DNA from: Pelagerythrobacter marensis
GTDB lineage: Bacteria > Pseudomonadota > Alphaproteobacteria > Sphingomonadales > Sphingomonadaceae
Assembly: GCF_001028625.1 (NCBI RefSeq)
Contig: NZ_CP011805.1
Coordinates: forward strand, 1,612,001 to 1,676,000
Reading direction: 5' to 3'
Length of the DNA stretch: 64,000 bases
Positions within the stretch are counted from its first letter, which is position 1; every line of letters starts with the position of its first letter. The position numbers and the translations under genes were made by a program. Positions 36,002 to 44,311 of the stretch are shown here, piece after piece. The notes beneath the pieces are model-generated. The model was given only the letters and a program-made list of their open reading frames with translations, was not told the DNA's origin and did no database searches.

Positions 36002-36349
36002 GTGCGCCGGATCTATCTCGCCGGGGGGATCGTCGCTGTCGCGCTGGGCGCGCTGGGCGCTTTCCTGCCGCTGATGCCGACCGTCCCGTTCCTGCTGCTC
36101 GCGGTCTATTGCTTCGCGCGCAGCAACCCGGAATGGGAACGCCGGATCCTCGATCATCCGCATTGGGGGCCGCAGATCCGCGACTGGCGCGAACGCCGCG
36201 CGATCAGCCGCCGCGCGAAGACGATGGCGATCGGGGCGATGACCGTGGGCGCGGTCTTCACCTGGTACACGCTGGGCCACCCGTGGTACTGGATTTCCAT
36301 TGCCATCCTCCTCGTCTGCGGCAGCTGGATCGCCACCCGGAACGAGTGA
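36002..36349 (+). CDS. YbaN family inner-membrane protein (DUF454)
   Basis: A 115-residue protein: membrane segments at about residues 4-36 (AGGIVAVALGALGAFLPLMP) and 78-112, with the DUF454 signature PTVPFLLLAVYCFARSNPEWERRI and HPHWGPQIRDWRERRAISRRAK. GTG start at 36002 after a GGGGG-rich ribosome site; upstream in-frame codons overlap the Pmp3 gene. Function is unknown; relatives are often near iron or heme genes. Confidence 0.88.
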   Translation: MRRIYLAGGIVAVALGALGAFLPLMPTVPFLLLAVYCFARSNPEWERRILDHPHWGPQIRDWRERRAISRRAKTMAIGAMTVGAVFTWYTLGHPWYWISIAILLVCGSWIATRNE

Positions 36350-36659
36350 TCGTGCCGGGGGGGGCCGCGCAACCGCCTGCGCCGCCGCGCCGCGTTTTCC
36401 TACACCGGGAAAATCTGCCAGACCGGCTGGCATGACCGCCCGCCGCGCCCTGTTGGATTCGCCGCACCGGCGCCTGCCCCGCTGCGCCCCAGCCGCAATG
36501 CAGGCGCCGAAGGTCACACGCGGGGGTGCTGCGAAAGGTCACGGCCGGGGTCGCGGGGCGCAAGGCAAGCTACTGGTTTGCCGGGCGATTTCACAAAAGG
36601 TCACGCTTTCGACGCGCGCGCCATGCGTAACACGCCCATGCGACCTTCGGCGCGGGCAA
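36350..36659. other. Intergenic region between convergent ybaN and crtZ
   Basis: 310 bases without a supportable gene. It contains three direct copies of AAGGTCAC at 36510, 36535 and 36597. No T-tract terminator was found for either convergent gene. Open frames here have no ribosome site and are extensions of shadow frames. Confidence 0.4.
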
Positions 36660-37178
36660 TCAGGTGCCGGCGCTGTCGCGCACCACGGCGATCCCCGCCT
36701 CGCGCTGGGCCTTCAGCTCCGCCTTCAGGCGGGCCGGGTCGCGCGCGAAAACGAAGCCGAAGCTGACCCCGCCTTCCCTGCCCACGGTCGCATGGTGCAG
36801 CTTGTGCGCCTGGACCAGCCGCCGGGCATAGCCGCTGCGCGGAACCCAGCGGAAATAGCGCTGATGGACCAGCCCGTCGTGCACCAGCGTGTAGATCACG
36901 CCGTATCCCATGATGCCCAGCCCGATCCACATTGCGGGCGGCCAGGCCCCCTCGCCCATGATCCACGGGCTGCCGAGCGCGAACATCGCAATGCTCATCG
37001 CCGCGCCGACGAGGGCGAACAGGTCGTTCCTCTCCAGCACGTTGTCATGCGGTTCGTGATGGTCGCGGTGCCAGGCCCAGCCGAAGCCGTGCATCACGTA
37101 CTTGTGGCTCGCCCAGGCGACGCCTTCCATCGCGATGATGGTGGCGATTACGATCAGGATGGCTGCGATCACGCTCAT
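36660..37178 (-). CDS. crtZ: Beta-carotene 3-hydroxylase CrtZ
   Basis: Non-heme di-iron hydroxylase that converts beta-carotene to zeaxanthin, 172 residues. All the fatty-acid-hydroxylase-type histidine motifs are present: HKYVMH, HRDHH, HDGLVH and HKLHH. Four hydrophobic segments lie between them. No other carotenoid genes are adjacent, so this is a stand-alone crtZ, as in many sphingomonads. The thioesterase gene lies 18 bases upstream on the same strand and may be co-transcribed. Confidence 0.94.
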   Translation of the reverse strand: MSVIAAILIVIATIIAMEGVAWASHKYVMHGFGWAWHRDHHEPHDNVLERNDLFALVGAAMSIAMFALGSPWIMGEGAWPPAMWIGLGIMGYGVIYTLVHDGLVHQRYFRWVPRSGYARRLVQAHKLHHATVGREGGVSFGFVFARDPARLKAELKAQREAGIAVVRDSAGT

Positions 37179-37196
37179 GGCGCGATCCCTTATACG

Positions 37197-37598
37197 CTAT
37201 TGCTCGCGCGGGAAGAAGAACCGCGCCACCTCTTCGCCGATCCGCGCGGGGCGCAGGGTTTCGGCGTCGATGCAGCACCAGCTCGATTTCACTTCGGCCA
37301 GCACTTCTTCCCCCCGGTGGATGACGGTGGAATAGAACGCGCGCGCGCCCTTGATGCTTTCCAGCACGGTGCGCGCGATCACGTCGTCTTCCAGGAAGGC
37401 GGGCCGGCGATAAGTGATCTCGTGCTTGAGCGCAACCCACGCCTTGCTCGCCACCTCGTCCGCCGGGGCGATCTTGCGCCAGTGCGCGAGCACGGCATCC
37501 TGCACCCAGTTCAGATAGCGGGCGTTGTTGACGTGGCCCATGAAGTCGATGTCTTCGGGGACAACCTTGATCGGAAAGGCAAAGGGTTTTGCTGACAT
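37197..37598 (-). CDS. Acyl-CoA thioesterase, hotdog fold (YbgC/4HBT type)
   Basis: A 133-residue single hotdog-domain protein. The catalytic Asp motif is EDIDFMGHVNNARYLNWVQD (residues 15-34), the canonical D-x-MGHVNN of 4-hydroxybenzoyl-CoA thioesterase relatives. The C-terminal part reads WCCIDAETLRPARIGEEV. Substrate is unknown, probably a medium acyl-CoA. It is divergent from leuC and 18 bases upstream of crtZ. Confidence 0.88.
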   Translation of the reverse strand: MSAKPFAFPIKVVPEDIDFMGHVNNARYLNWVQDAVLAHWRKIAPADEVASKAWVALKHEITYRRPAFLEDDVIARTVLESIKGARAFYSTVIHRGEEVLAEVKSSWCCIDAETLRPARIGEEVARFFFPREQ

Positions 37599-37744
37599 GT
37601 GTGTAAGCTATCAGAAAAGCGTTGCGATTGCATTGCAAATCTCATCGCAAAGTGCACCCTCTCGGTTCGACCGCCGGCGAGCCTTGAGCGCGCCCAAGTT
37701 TTCCCATCTTGCCGCCTGCGAAGCGGGGGCATAGCCCGGATCGT

Positions 37745-39178
37745 ATGGCAAGCCGCCCCCGCACATTGTACGAGAAGATCTGGGATGCCCACGTCGTCGA
37801 AACGCGCGACGATGGCACTGGCCTGATCTTCATAGACCGGCATCTGGTCCACGAAGTCACCAGCCCGCAGGCGTTCGAATCGCTGCGCGCAAGCGGGCGG
37901 GCGGTGCGCCGGCCGGATCTGACCCTGGCCGTCCCCGATCACAACGTGCCGACCACGGCGCGGGTCGATGCAGCGGGCAAGCGATTGCCGATCGCCGATC
38001 CGCAAAGCGCGGCGCAGCTTGCCGCGCTGGAACGCAATGCGCCCGGTTTCGGCATTCGCCACATCGCCGCGACCGCGCCCGAACAGGGCATCGTCCATGT
38101 GGTCGGCCCCGAACAGGCGTTCTCGCTGCCCGGCGCCACGATCGTCTGCGGCGACAGCCATACCGCCGCGCACGGCGGGATCGGCGCGCTCGCCTTCGGG
38201 ATCGGCACCAGCGAGGTGGAACACGTGCTCGCCACGCAGACCCTGCTGCTGCGCAAGTCGAAGACGATGGAAGTCCGGGTCGAGGGCGCGCTTGGCCCCG
38301 GCGTCACGCCCAAGGACCTGATCCTGCACGTGATCGGCGTGATCGGCACCGCGGGCGGGACCGGCCACGTGATCGAATACCGCGGCCGCGTGTTCGAGGA
38401 AATGAGCGTCGAAGGCCGCCTGACGGTCTGCAACATGAGCATCGAGGGCGGTGCCCGCGCCGGTCTGATCGCGCCGGACGATGTCACGTTCGACTATCTC
38501 GAAGGCCGGCCTTACACGCCGCGCGGCGAGGATTGGGATCGCGCGGTCGCCTGGTGGCGCACGCTGCGGACGGATGAAGGCGCGACGTTCGACAAGTCCG
38601 TCGTGATCGATGCCGCCGACGTCGAACCCACGGTGACCTGGGGCACCAGCCCCGAAGATGTGATTGCCATCGGCGGGCGCGTGCCCGCCCCCGACAGCTT
38701 CGCCGACCCGTCGAAGCAGGAGGCAGCACGCAAATCGCTCGCCTACATGGGGCTGGAACCTGGCCAGCGAATGGCCGATGTGGCGATCGAGAACGTCTTC
38801 ATCGGCAGTTGCACCAACAGCCGGATAGAGGATCTGCGCGCCGCCGCCGCGGTCCTGCGCGGCCGGCGCAAGGCACCGGGCGTGAAGTGGGCCATCGTCG
38901 TGCCCGGATCGGGCCTGGTCAAGCGCCAGGCCGAAGCCGAGGGGCTGGACAGGGTCTTCACCGATGCGGGCCTCGAATGGCGCGAGCCGGGCTGTTCCGC
39001 CTGCCTCGCGATGAACCCCGACAAGGTGCCGGCGGGCGAGCGCTGCGCCAGCACTAGCAACCGCAATTTCGTCGGCCGCCAGGGGCCCGGCGCGCGCACT
39101 CATCTGATGAGCCCGGCAATGGCCGCAGCCGCCGCCGTGACCGGGCATCTGACGGACGTGCGCGAACTGGATCGATGA
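37745..39178 (+). CDS. leuC: 3-isopropylmalate dehydratase large subunit LeuC
   Basis: Aconitase-family large subunit of the second enzyme of leucine synthesis, 477 residues. The [4Fe-4S] ligand Cys residues lie in FIGSCTNSRIEDLRAAA and PGCSACLAMNPD; substrate segments include CGDSHTAAHGGIGALAFGIG. The ATG at 37745 (MASRPRTLYEKIWDAH) is the family start. A DNA glycosylase gene and a small ORF separate it from leuD, its partner subunit. Confidence 0.97.
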   Translation: MASRPRTLYEKIWDAHVVETRDDGTGLIFIDRHLVHEVTSPQAFESLRASGRAVRRPDLTLAVPDHNVPTTARVDAAGKRLPIADPQSAAQLAALERNAPGFGIRHIAATAPEQGIVHVVGPEQAFSLPGATIVCGDSHTAAHGGIGALAFGIGTSEVEHVLATQTLLLRKSKTMEVRVEGALGPGVTPKDLILHVIGVIGTAGGTGHVIEYRGRVFEEMSVEGRLTVCNMSIEGGARAGLIAPDDVTFDYLEGRPYTPRGEDWDRAVAWWRTLRTDEGATFDKSVVIDAADVEPTVTWGTSPEDVIAIGGRVPAPDSFADPSKQEAARKSLAYMGLEPGQRMADVAIENVFIGSCTNSRIEDLRAAAAVLRGRRKAPGVKWAIVVPGSGLVKRQAEAEGLDRVFTDAGLEWREPGCSACLAMNPDKVPAGERCASTSNRNFVGRQGPGARTHLMSPAMAAAAAVTGHLTDVRELDR

Positions 39179-39672
39179 GCGCGCGCAAGGCTGCCTTCGC
39201 ACCAGTGGCCGCGCCCGATGCGCGGGTGCTGATCCTGGGCAGCCTTCCGGGCGAGGCCTCGCTCGCAGCCCGGCGATACTACGCGCATCCGCAGAACCGG
39301 TTCTGGCATCTGGTGGGCAAGGCGATCGGGATCGACCTGCCCGCGCTCGATTACGAGGCCCGGCTCGCCAGGCTCAAGGCGCGGGGCATTGCGCTGTGGG
39401 ACACGGTCGCCTCCGCCCGGCGGATCGGCAGCGGGGATGCGGCGATCCGGGCGGCGGAACATGCGCCGCTTGCGCAGCTCGTCGCCACCCTTCCCGCCTT
39501 GCGCGCGGTGGCCTTCAACGGGCGCAAGTCCGCTGCCATCGGGCGGCCGCAGCTTGCCGGCCATCCAGCGGTGACTTTGCTCGACCTGCCCTCGTCCTCC
39601 CCCGCCTACGCCGCCATGCCGCTGGCCGAGAAAGAGCGCCTTTGGGCACGCCTAGCGGATTTCCTCGGGTGA
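39175..39672 (+). CDS. DNA-deoxyinosine glycosylase (uracil-DNA glycosylase superfamily)
   Basis: A 165-residue enzyme that excises deaminated adenine (hypoxanthine) from DNA, family 6 of the UDG superfamily. Motif 1 reads LILGSLPGEASLAARRYYAHPQN, in which Asn near residue 41 replaces the usual general base. The second motif is LDLPSSSPAYA. Its ATG overlaps the leuC stop by 4 bases (ATGA), so this repair gene is translated as part of a leucine operon. Confidence 0.88.
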   Translation: MSARKAAFAPVAAPDARVLILGSLPGEASLAARRYYAHPQNRFWHLVGKAIGIDLPALDYEARLARLKARGIALWDTVASARRIGSGDAAIRAAEHAPLAQLVATLPALRAVAFNGRKSAAIGRPQLAGHPAVTLLDLPSSSPAYAAMPLAEKERLWARLADFLG

Positions 39673-39712
39673 CCCCTTGCCAAGATTCCGGCAGCCGCGC
39701 ATGGAATGGGGC

Positions 39713-39880
39713 ATGACCAAGAAGCTCCCCTCATCGCTGGGCGGAAAGGCCGCCCTTGCCGGTGCCATCGGTTCCGCCGCCATCGCCGCCGCCCTGCTTT
39801 ACGCATCGAAGCGCAAGGCGAAGAACACGCCGACCCAGCCGGGCCCCATCCCCTCCGGCGAAAAGCCCGAGACGGATTGA
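39713..39880 (+). CDS. Small single-pass membrane protein between repair gene and leuD (55 aa)
   Basis: From the ATG at 39713 the product begins MTKKLPSSLGGKAALAGAIG, has a hydrophobic Ala-rich stretch at residues 12-29, a basic SKRKAKN and a Pro-rich hydrophilic tail. I do not recognise a family. An alternative upstream in-frame start lies at 39677. Its stop overlaps the leuD ATG (TGATG), which supports translation. Function is unknown. Confidence 0.55.
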   Translation: MTKKLPSSLGGKAALAGAIGSAAIAAALLYASKRKAKNTPTQPGPIPSGEKPETD

Positions 39881-40482
39881 TGGAGCCAGTTTCGACCATC
39901 GAGGGTCGCGCGATCCCGCTCGGCGCCAAGAATGTCGATACGGACGTTATCATTCCCGCTCACTGGCTGAAGACCATTACGCGCGAAGGGCTGGGCCAGG
40001 GCGCGTTCGAAACGCTGCGCGCGCAGCCGGGCAACCCGTTCGACGATCCGGATTTCGCCGGCGCCCCGATCCTGATTGCGGGGGACAACTTCGGCTGCGG
40101 ATCGAGCCGCGAACACGCCGCCTGGGCATTGCTCGACCTCGGCATTCGCGCGGTGATCGCGCCCAGCTTCTCCGACATCTTCGCCGGCAATGCCTTCAAG
40201 AACGGCATTCTTGCGGTCGAACTGCCGCAGGATCAGGTCGATCGCCTGCTGGAAGTCGCGCGTACCGATCCGGTGACGCTCGACCTCGAAAACCAGACGG
40301 TGACCACGCCGTTCCAGGACCGTTTCGCCTTCGAAATCGACGCCTTTCGCAAGCATTGCCTGCTGGAGGGGCTCGACGAAGTGGGCCTGACGCTGGAACG
40401 CGGCGATGCGATCGCCACTTACGAAAAACGCCAGGCACACGAAATGCCCTGGCTCGCAGAACCCAGGGAGAATGCCGCATGA
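39880..40482 (+). CDS. leuD: 3-isopropylmalate dehydratase small subunit LeuD
   Basis: Small subunit that forms the swivelling domain of isopropylmalate isomerase, 200 residues. Family segments are GAKNVDTDVIIPAHWLKTI, GDNFGCGSSREHAAWAL and the SFSDIFAGNAFKNGIL loop. The ATG is overlapped by the preceding stop, and its own stop overlaps the quinone-reductase-like gene. It pairs with LeuC encoded upstream. Confidence 0.96.
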   Translation: MEPVSTIEGRAIPLGAKNVDTDVIIPAHWLKTITREGLGQGAFETLRAQPGNPFDDPDFAGAPILIAGDNFGCGSSREHAAWALLDLGIRAVIAPSFSDIFAGNAFKNGILAVELPQDQVDRLLEVARTDPVTLDLENQTVTTPFQDRFAFEIDAFRKHCLLEGLDEVGLTLERGDAIATYEKRQAHEMPWLAEPRENAA

Positions 40483-41477
40483 AAGCTCTTCGTACCCACG
40501 CCGTCGGAGGACCCGATACGCTGACGCTGGACGAGGTAGAGGTTCCCTCCCCCGGCCCGGGCGAAGTGCTGGTCGACGTCAAGGCCTGCGCGATCAACTT
40601 CCCCGACACGCTGATGATCCGCGACCTCTACCAGTTCAAGCCGGAACGGCCCTATGCCCCCGGCGGCGAGATTGCCGGGACCGTCGCCGCGCTGGGCGAA
40701 GGCGTGGAAGGCTGGCAGGTCGGCGACCGGGTGCTGGCCGGGATCGGCAATGGCGGCCTGGCGGAACAGGTCTGCGTACAGGCCGGGCGCATGTTCAAGG
40801 TGCCCGAAGGCGTGCCGTTCGAAAAGGCCGCCTCGCTGATGATGACTTACGGCACGACCATTCACGGCCTGAAGGATCGCGGCCATATCAAGGAAGGCGA
40901 CGTTCTCCTGATCCTCGGCGCGGCGGGCGGTGTCGGCCTGTCTGCGATCGAGCTGGGCAAGGCGTTCGGCGCGCGCGTGATCGCTGCCGTGTCGAGCGAG
41001 GAGAAGGGCGAAGTCGCACGCAAGGCCGGGGCCGACGACGTGGTGATCTATCCCCGTGGGGAGATGGACAAGGCGGCCAGCAAGGAACTGGCCGGCAAGT
41101 TCAAGGCCGCCTGCGGCCCCGAAGGCGCGAACATCGTCTATGACATCGTCGGCGGGCAATATTCGGAACCGGCGCTGCGCGCGATCGCGTGGGAAGGGCG
41201 CTTCCTCGTGGTCGGCTTCCCGGCGGGAATCGCGAAGATGCCGCTCAACCTGACCCTGCTGAAATCGTGCGACATCTGCGGCGTGTTCTGGGGCGCCTTC
41301 ACCGCGCGCGAGCCGGAGCGGTTCCGCGCCCAGGCGAACGAGCTGTTCGATCTTCTGAAGACAGGCAAGATCGACCCGCTGATCTCCGAAACCTTCCCGC
41401 TGGAACGCGGCGGGGAAGCGATCGCCAGGCTGGAAAGCCGGCAGGCGGTGGGCAAGCTCGTCGTCACGATGGACTGA
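40479..41477 (+). CDS. NADPH:quinone oxidoreductase family protein (MDR superfamily)
   Basis: A 332-residue medium-chain reductase without the catalytic zinc ligands. N-terminal GroES-like domain (EVEVPSPGPGEVLVDVKACA, PYAPGGEIAGTVAALGEGV) and Rossmann domain with AAGGVGLSAIELGKAFGARV. Members reduce quinones or enoyl compounds with NADPH. The start overlaps leuD (ATGA), so it belongs to the leuC operon by structure. A metabolic link to leucine synthesis is not evident. Confidence 0.9.
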   Translation: MKALRTHAVGGPDTLTLDEVEVPSPGPGEVLVDVKACAINFPDTLMIRDLYQFKPERPYAPGGEIAGTVAALGEGVEGWQVGDRVLAGIGNGGLAEQVCVQAGRMFKVPEGVPFEKAASLMMTYGTTIHGLKDRGHIKEGDVLLILGAAGGVGLSAIELGKAFGARVIAAVSSEEKGEVARKAGADDVVIYPRGEMDKAASKELAGKFKAACGPEGANIVYDIVGGQYSEPALRAIAWEGRFLVVGFPAGIAKMPLNLTLLKSCDICGVFWGAFTAREPERFRAQANELFDLLKTGKIDPLISETFPLERGGEAIARLESRQAVGKLVVTMD

Positions 41478-41556
41478 CGATACGATTGCGCGCTTGCCCC
41501 GCGGCGGGCGTGCCTCTATCCCGGCGCCAGGATTCACCCCCTCTCGAGAGGACTGC

Positions 41557-41880
41557 ATGACCGACTTCAAGGATCGCGAGCGCGCGGAAGAAGCCAAGTT
41601 CGCGATGGACGGAGAAACCGCCTTCCGGGTGGCCGCACGTCGCAATCGCCTGCTGGGCGAATGGGCTGCCGAACTGATGGGACTGACCGCGGAAGAGGCG
41701 GACGCCTACAAGAAAGCGGTCGTCCAGGCCGATTTCGAGGAAGCCGGCGATGAAGACGTGATCCGCAAACTGCTGGGCGATCTGACCGCAGCGGATTGCG
41801 ATGTCAGCGAAGCCGACATCCGGGCCAAGCTGGATGAAAAGGCGGTCGAAGCCCGTCGCCAGCTGATGAGCGAGAGCTGA
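41557..41880 (+). CDS. F1F0-ATPase inhibitor zeta subunit (DUF1476)
   Basis: A 107-residue alphaproteobacterial protein that inhibits ATP hydrolysis by F1. The N-terminal inhibitory helix and four-helix bundle are recognisable: DFKDRERAEEAKFAMDGETA, AARRNRLLGEWAAELMGL and DVIRKLLGDLTAA. I chose the ATG at 41557 (MTDFKDRE, the family start), with GAGAGG shortly upstream. It is followed by bolA after 7 bases. Confidence 0.93.
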   Translation: MTDFKDRERAEEAKFAMDGETAFRVAARRNRLLGEWAAELMGLTAEEADAYKKAVVQADFEEAGDEDVIRKLLGDLTAADCDVSEADIRAKLDEKAVEARRQLMSES

Positions 41881-41887
41881 TTTCACA

Positions 41888-42121
41888 ATGCCGATGTCAG
41901 GACCCGAAATCGAAGGAATGATCCGGGCCGCGCTGCCCGGCGCCGAAGTGGTCATGACCGACCTCGCCGGTGATGGAGACCATTGGGCCGCGCGGGTCGT
42001 GGCGCCGCAATTCGCGGGCAAGAGCCGGGTTCAGCAGCACAAGATGGTTTACGATGCCCTCGACGGGAAGATGGGCGGCGTGCTCCACGCCTTGCAACTG
42101 ACAACCGAAGTGCCCACCTGA
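41888..42121 (+). CDS. BolA family protein
   Basis: A 77-residue protein with the BolA class II KH-like fold: GPEIEGMIRAALPGAEVVMT, DGDHWAARVVAPQFAGKSRV, then HKMVYDAL. It sits directly before a CGFS monothiol glutaredoxin. That pairing is typical, since BolA and Grx form [2Fe-2S]-bridged complexes in iron handling. Confidence 0.93.
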   Translation: MPMSGPEIEGMIRAALPGAEVVMTDLAGDGDHWAARVVAPQFAGKSRVQQHKMVYDALDGKMGGVLHALQLTTEVPT

Positions 42122-42155
42122 CGTTCACGAAACGATACCCGAACGGAAAGTTTTC

Positions 42156-42482
42156 ATGGCCGATATCAACGAACGCATCACCGACATCGTCGGAAAGCAG
42201 GACGTGGTGCTCTTCATGAAGGGCACGCCGTTGTTCCCCCAATGCGGGTTCTCCAGTCGCGCAGTGGCGATCCTCGATCACTGCGGCGTCGCCTTCGAGG
42301 GGGTCGACGTCCTTCAGGATATGGAGGTCCGACAGGGCATCAAAGCATTTTCCGACTGGCCCACGATCCCGCAGCTTTATGTGAAGGGCGAGTTCGTCGG
42401 CGGCAGCGACATCATGATGGAAATGTTCGAAGCCGGCGAGCTGCAACAGCTCCTGGACGAGAAAGAGGTCGCCAAGGCCTGA
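42156..42482 (+). CDS. grxD: Grx4-type monothiol glutaredoxin
   Basis: A 108-residue CGFS glutaredoxin that carries and transfers [2Fe-2S] clusters. The active-site CGFS is at PQCGFSSRAV near residue 30, after FMKGTPLFP. Glutathione-binding segments are WPTIPQLYVKGEFVGGSDI. It lies 34 bases downstream of the bolA gene and is followed by a strong terminator. Confidence 0.95.
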   Translation: MADINERITDIVGKQDVVLFMKGTPLFPQCGFSSRAVAILDHCGVAFEGVDVLQDMEVRQGIKAFSDWPTIPQLYVKGEFVGGSDIMMEMFEAGELQQLLDEKEVAKA

Positions 42483-42506
42483 CACGGCTCGCCCCGTGAC
42501 TGAGCG

Positions 42507-42543
42507 AAAATGGCCCGCGCCGGTTTTCCGGTGCGGGCCATTT
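42507..42543 (+). terminator. Strong hairpin terminator after the glutaredoxin gene
   Basis: A 16-base-pair stem (AAATGGCCCGCGCCGG paired with CCGGTGCGGGCCATTT, one wobble) with a TTTT loop, flanked by A and T runs. It would work in both directions. The 227 bases that follow, up to the NUDIX gene, hold no gene I can support. Confidence 0.85.
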
Positions 42544-42770
42544 CGTTTGGGGATCGGGGAGGCGGCGCCGGGAGACTGGGGGTGACGCCGCCTCTAGTCG
42601 AAGACCACTTTGGGTTCCCTGAGCACTGCATCTTCCGTGCCAGATCCGAACAGTGACGCAGAACCTGGCGATACGATGGTGAACGCGCCTTAACCCTGCG
42701 CTGCAATGTAAGAAATTCCGACAGAAATTGGCGCTTGGCACAGGCCCCTGCGCACTGCACACTGTCGGGG

Positions 42771-43559
42771 ATGAACGATACGCCCAACGGCCCCAACGGC
42801 CCCAGCGGCATTGCCGCCGCCACCGTGGTAGTTTTCCGCAAGGGTGCCGAAGGTTCGCCGCCCGAATTGCTGATGGTCACCCGATCCCGGTCGATGAGCT
42901 TCGCCGGGGGTGCCGCCGTCTTTCCCGGGGGCCGCGTCGATCAGGCCGACCGTGATCTGGCGAGCGATCTGCCCGACGTCGAAGATGTCGACGAGGCGGC
43001 CCATCGCATCGCCGCCATTCGCGAAACCCTGGAAGAAACCGGCCTGGCCATCGGACTGCACGGCCAGATCGACGCCGCCCGGGCACGCGCAGCGCGGGCA
43101 CTGCTGCTCGAAAGCGGTACTCTCGATCGGGTTCTGAAGGCGACGGGCTGGACGCTCGACCTGTCCGCCGTCGTTCCGTTCGCCCGATGGTATCCGAAGA
43201 ACGAGCGGCTCCCCCGGGTCTTCGACACGCGGTTCTATCTCGCGGATCTGGGGACGGGCGCCGTGGATGTTGCCGTGGACGAAACCGAAAACACTCGCCT
43301 GTTCTGGACCACGGCCCGCGATGCGCTGGCGGCGGCAGACAGAGGCGATCTGACGGTAATCTTCCCCACCCGGCGCAATCTGGAACGATTGGCAAAGTTC
43401 GCGGATTTCGACGCTGCCTTGCAGGACTGCGCGGCATTTCCGCAGCAGACGATCACACCGTTTATCGAGCAGCGCGACGGCGCGCGGTGGATCTGTATCC
43501 CCGAAAACCTCGGCTATCCGGTCACGGCCGAACTGCTCGAGGGTGTGCAGCGAAGCTAG
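42771..43559 (+). CDS. NUDIX hydrolase
   Basis: A 262-residue protein with a NUDIX domain near the N-terminus: VVVFRKG, then FPGGRVDQAD, and the catalytic helix AAIRETLEETGLAIGL with the REx2EExG residues. An insertion separates the Gly from the helix, as in the NUDT19/YfcD-like long forms. The C-terminal half has FARWYPKNERLPRVFDTRFY, seen in the acyl-CoA-hydrolysing branch, so CoA esters are possible substrates. ATG at 42771 follows TCGGGG. Confidence 0.87.
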   Translation: MNDTPNGPNGPSGIAAATVVVFRKGAEGSPPELLMVTRSRSMSFAGGAAVFPGGRVDQADRDLASDLPDVEDVDEAAHRIAAIRETLEETGLAIGLHGQIDAARARAARALLLESGTLDRVLKATGWTLDLSAVVPFARWYPKNERLPRVFDTRFYLADLGTGAVDVAVDETENTRLFWTTARDALAAADRGDLTVIFPTRRNLERLAKFADFDAALQDCAAFPQQTITPFIEQRDGARWICIPENLGYPVTAELLEGVQRS

Positions 43560-44218
43560 CTCGGTTCCGTCGCAGACATCTCGGTATTGCTGGGCCAGTG
43601 CGGGTTTTCGCTGAGCCCGGCCCCGCGCAGAAAGAAATCGGTTCGCGCAGCAATACGTTCCGCGCCGGGCCGCGCCATCACACCATGGCTGATCGCGTCG
43701 GTTTGCATATCGCTGACAATCAGACCCAGGAATATTTCTGCAAGCACATCCGGCCGCCCTTCGAAACGCACCCCGGCTGCGGCCCAGCGTTCGAATACCT
43801 CCTCCAGCGCCTTGCGGGTATGCATCGCTGTGGTCTCGAAGAAACGGCGTGCGAAATCGGTATCGTCGATGCTGCGCGCGATGACCATGCGCACCAGCGA
43901 CAGATCGTCGGGATCGAGGAAACGCTGATATAACAGCGTGGCGAGTTCGCGCAGCGTATCGGCCGGGCATTCGTGACGCGCGGCGACTTCGCGGATCAGG
44001 CTTTCGCCGGACACGGCCTTTTCGAACACGACCGCATCGAGCAGCCCCTCCTTGTTCCCGAAGAGCTTGTAGATCGTCGCCAGCGATCCGCCCGCGCTAT
44101 CGACAATGTGCCCCAGCGTAGTGCGTTCGTATCCCTGTTCGATAAACAGGGCCCGCGCCGCGTCCACAATGGCGCGGCGACGGCGATCGAGGCGGTCGCA
44201 TTCGAATTCGTAATTCAT
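43556..44218 (-). CDS. TetR/AcrR family repressor of the adjacent RND pump
   Basis: A 220-residue regulator. The N-terminal DNA-binding domain reads RAIVDAARALFIEQGYERTT and SLATIYKLFGNKEGLL (residues 15-63). The C-terminal ligand domain resembles the AefR-type. It is divergent from the RND operon that starts 94 bases away, and an 8-base perfect palindrome lies between, so it most likely represses the pump and itself until an inducer binds. Confidence 0.92.
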   Translation of the reverse strand: MNYEFECDRLDRRRRAIVDAARALFIEQGYERTTLGHIVDSAGGSLATIYKLFGNKEGLLDAVVFEKAVSGESLIREVAARHECPADTLRELATLLYQRFLDPDDLSLVRMVIARSIDDTDFARRFFETTAMHTRKALEEVFERWAAAGVRFEGRPDVLAEIFLGLIVSDMQTDAISHGVMARPGAERIAARTDFFLRGAGLSENPHWPSNTEMSATEPS

Positions 44219-44254
44219 GCGTCAAGGCTCCACGAATACGGCTTGCATGACAAT

Positions 44255-44274
44255 GGTGTAATGCCTATTACACC
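44255..44274. promoter_or_regulatory. Palindromic operator between tetR and the RND operon
   Basis: Perfect arms GGTGTAAT and ATTACACC separated by GCCT. It lies 37 bases before the repressor start and 38 bases before the adaptor start, an ideal place for a TetR dimer to block both promoters. Confidence 0.75.
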
Positions 44275-44311
44275 TTCGCACCTGCACAAAAGCTGACTGA
44301 AAGCCCTCCCC

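Noticed and set aside
37599..37744. Leucine attenuator leader before leuC
   Set aside because: No short ORF with leucine-codon runs and no competing hairpins were found.
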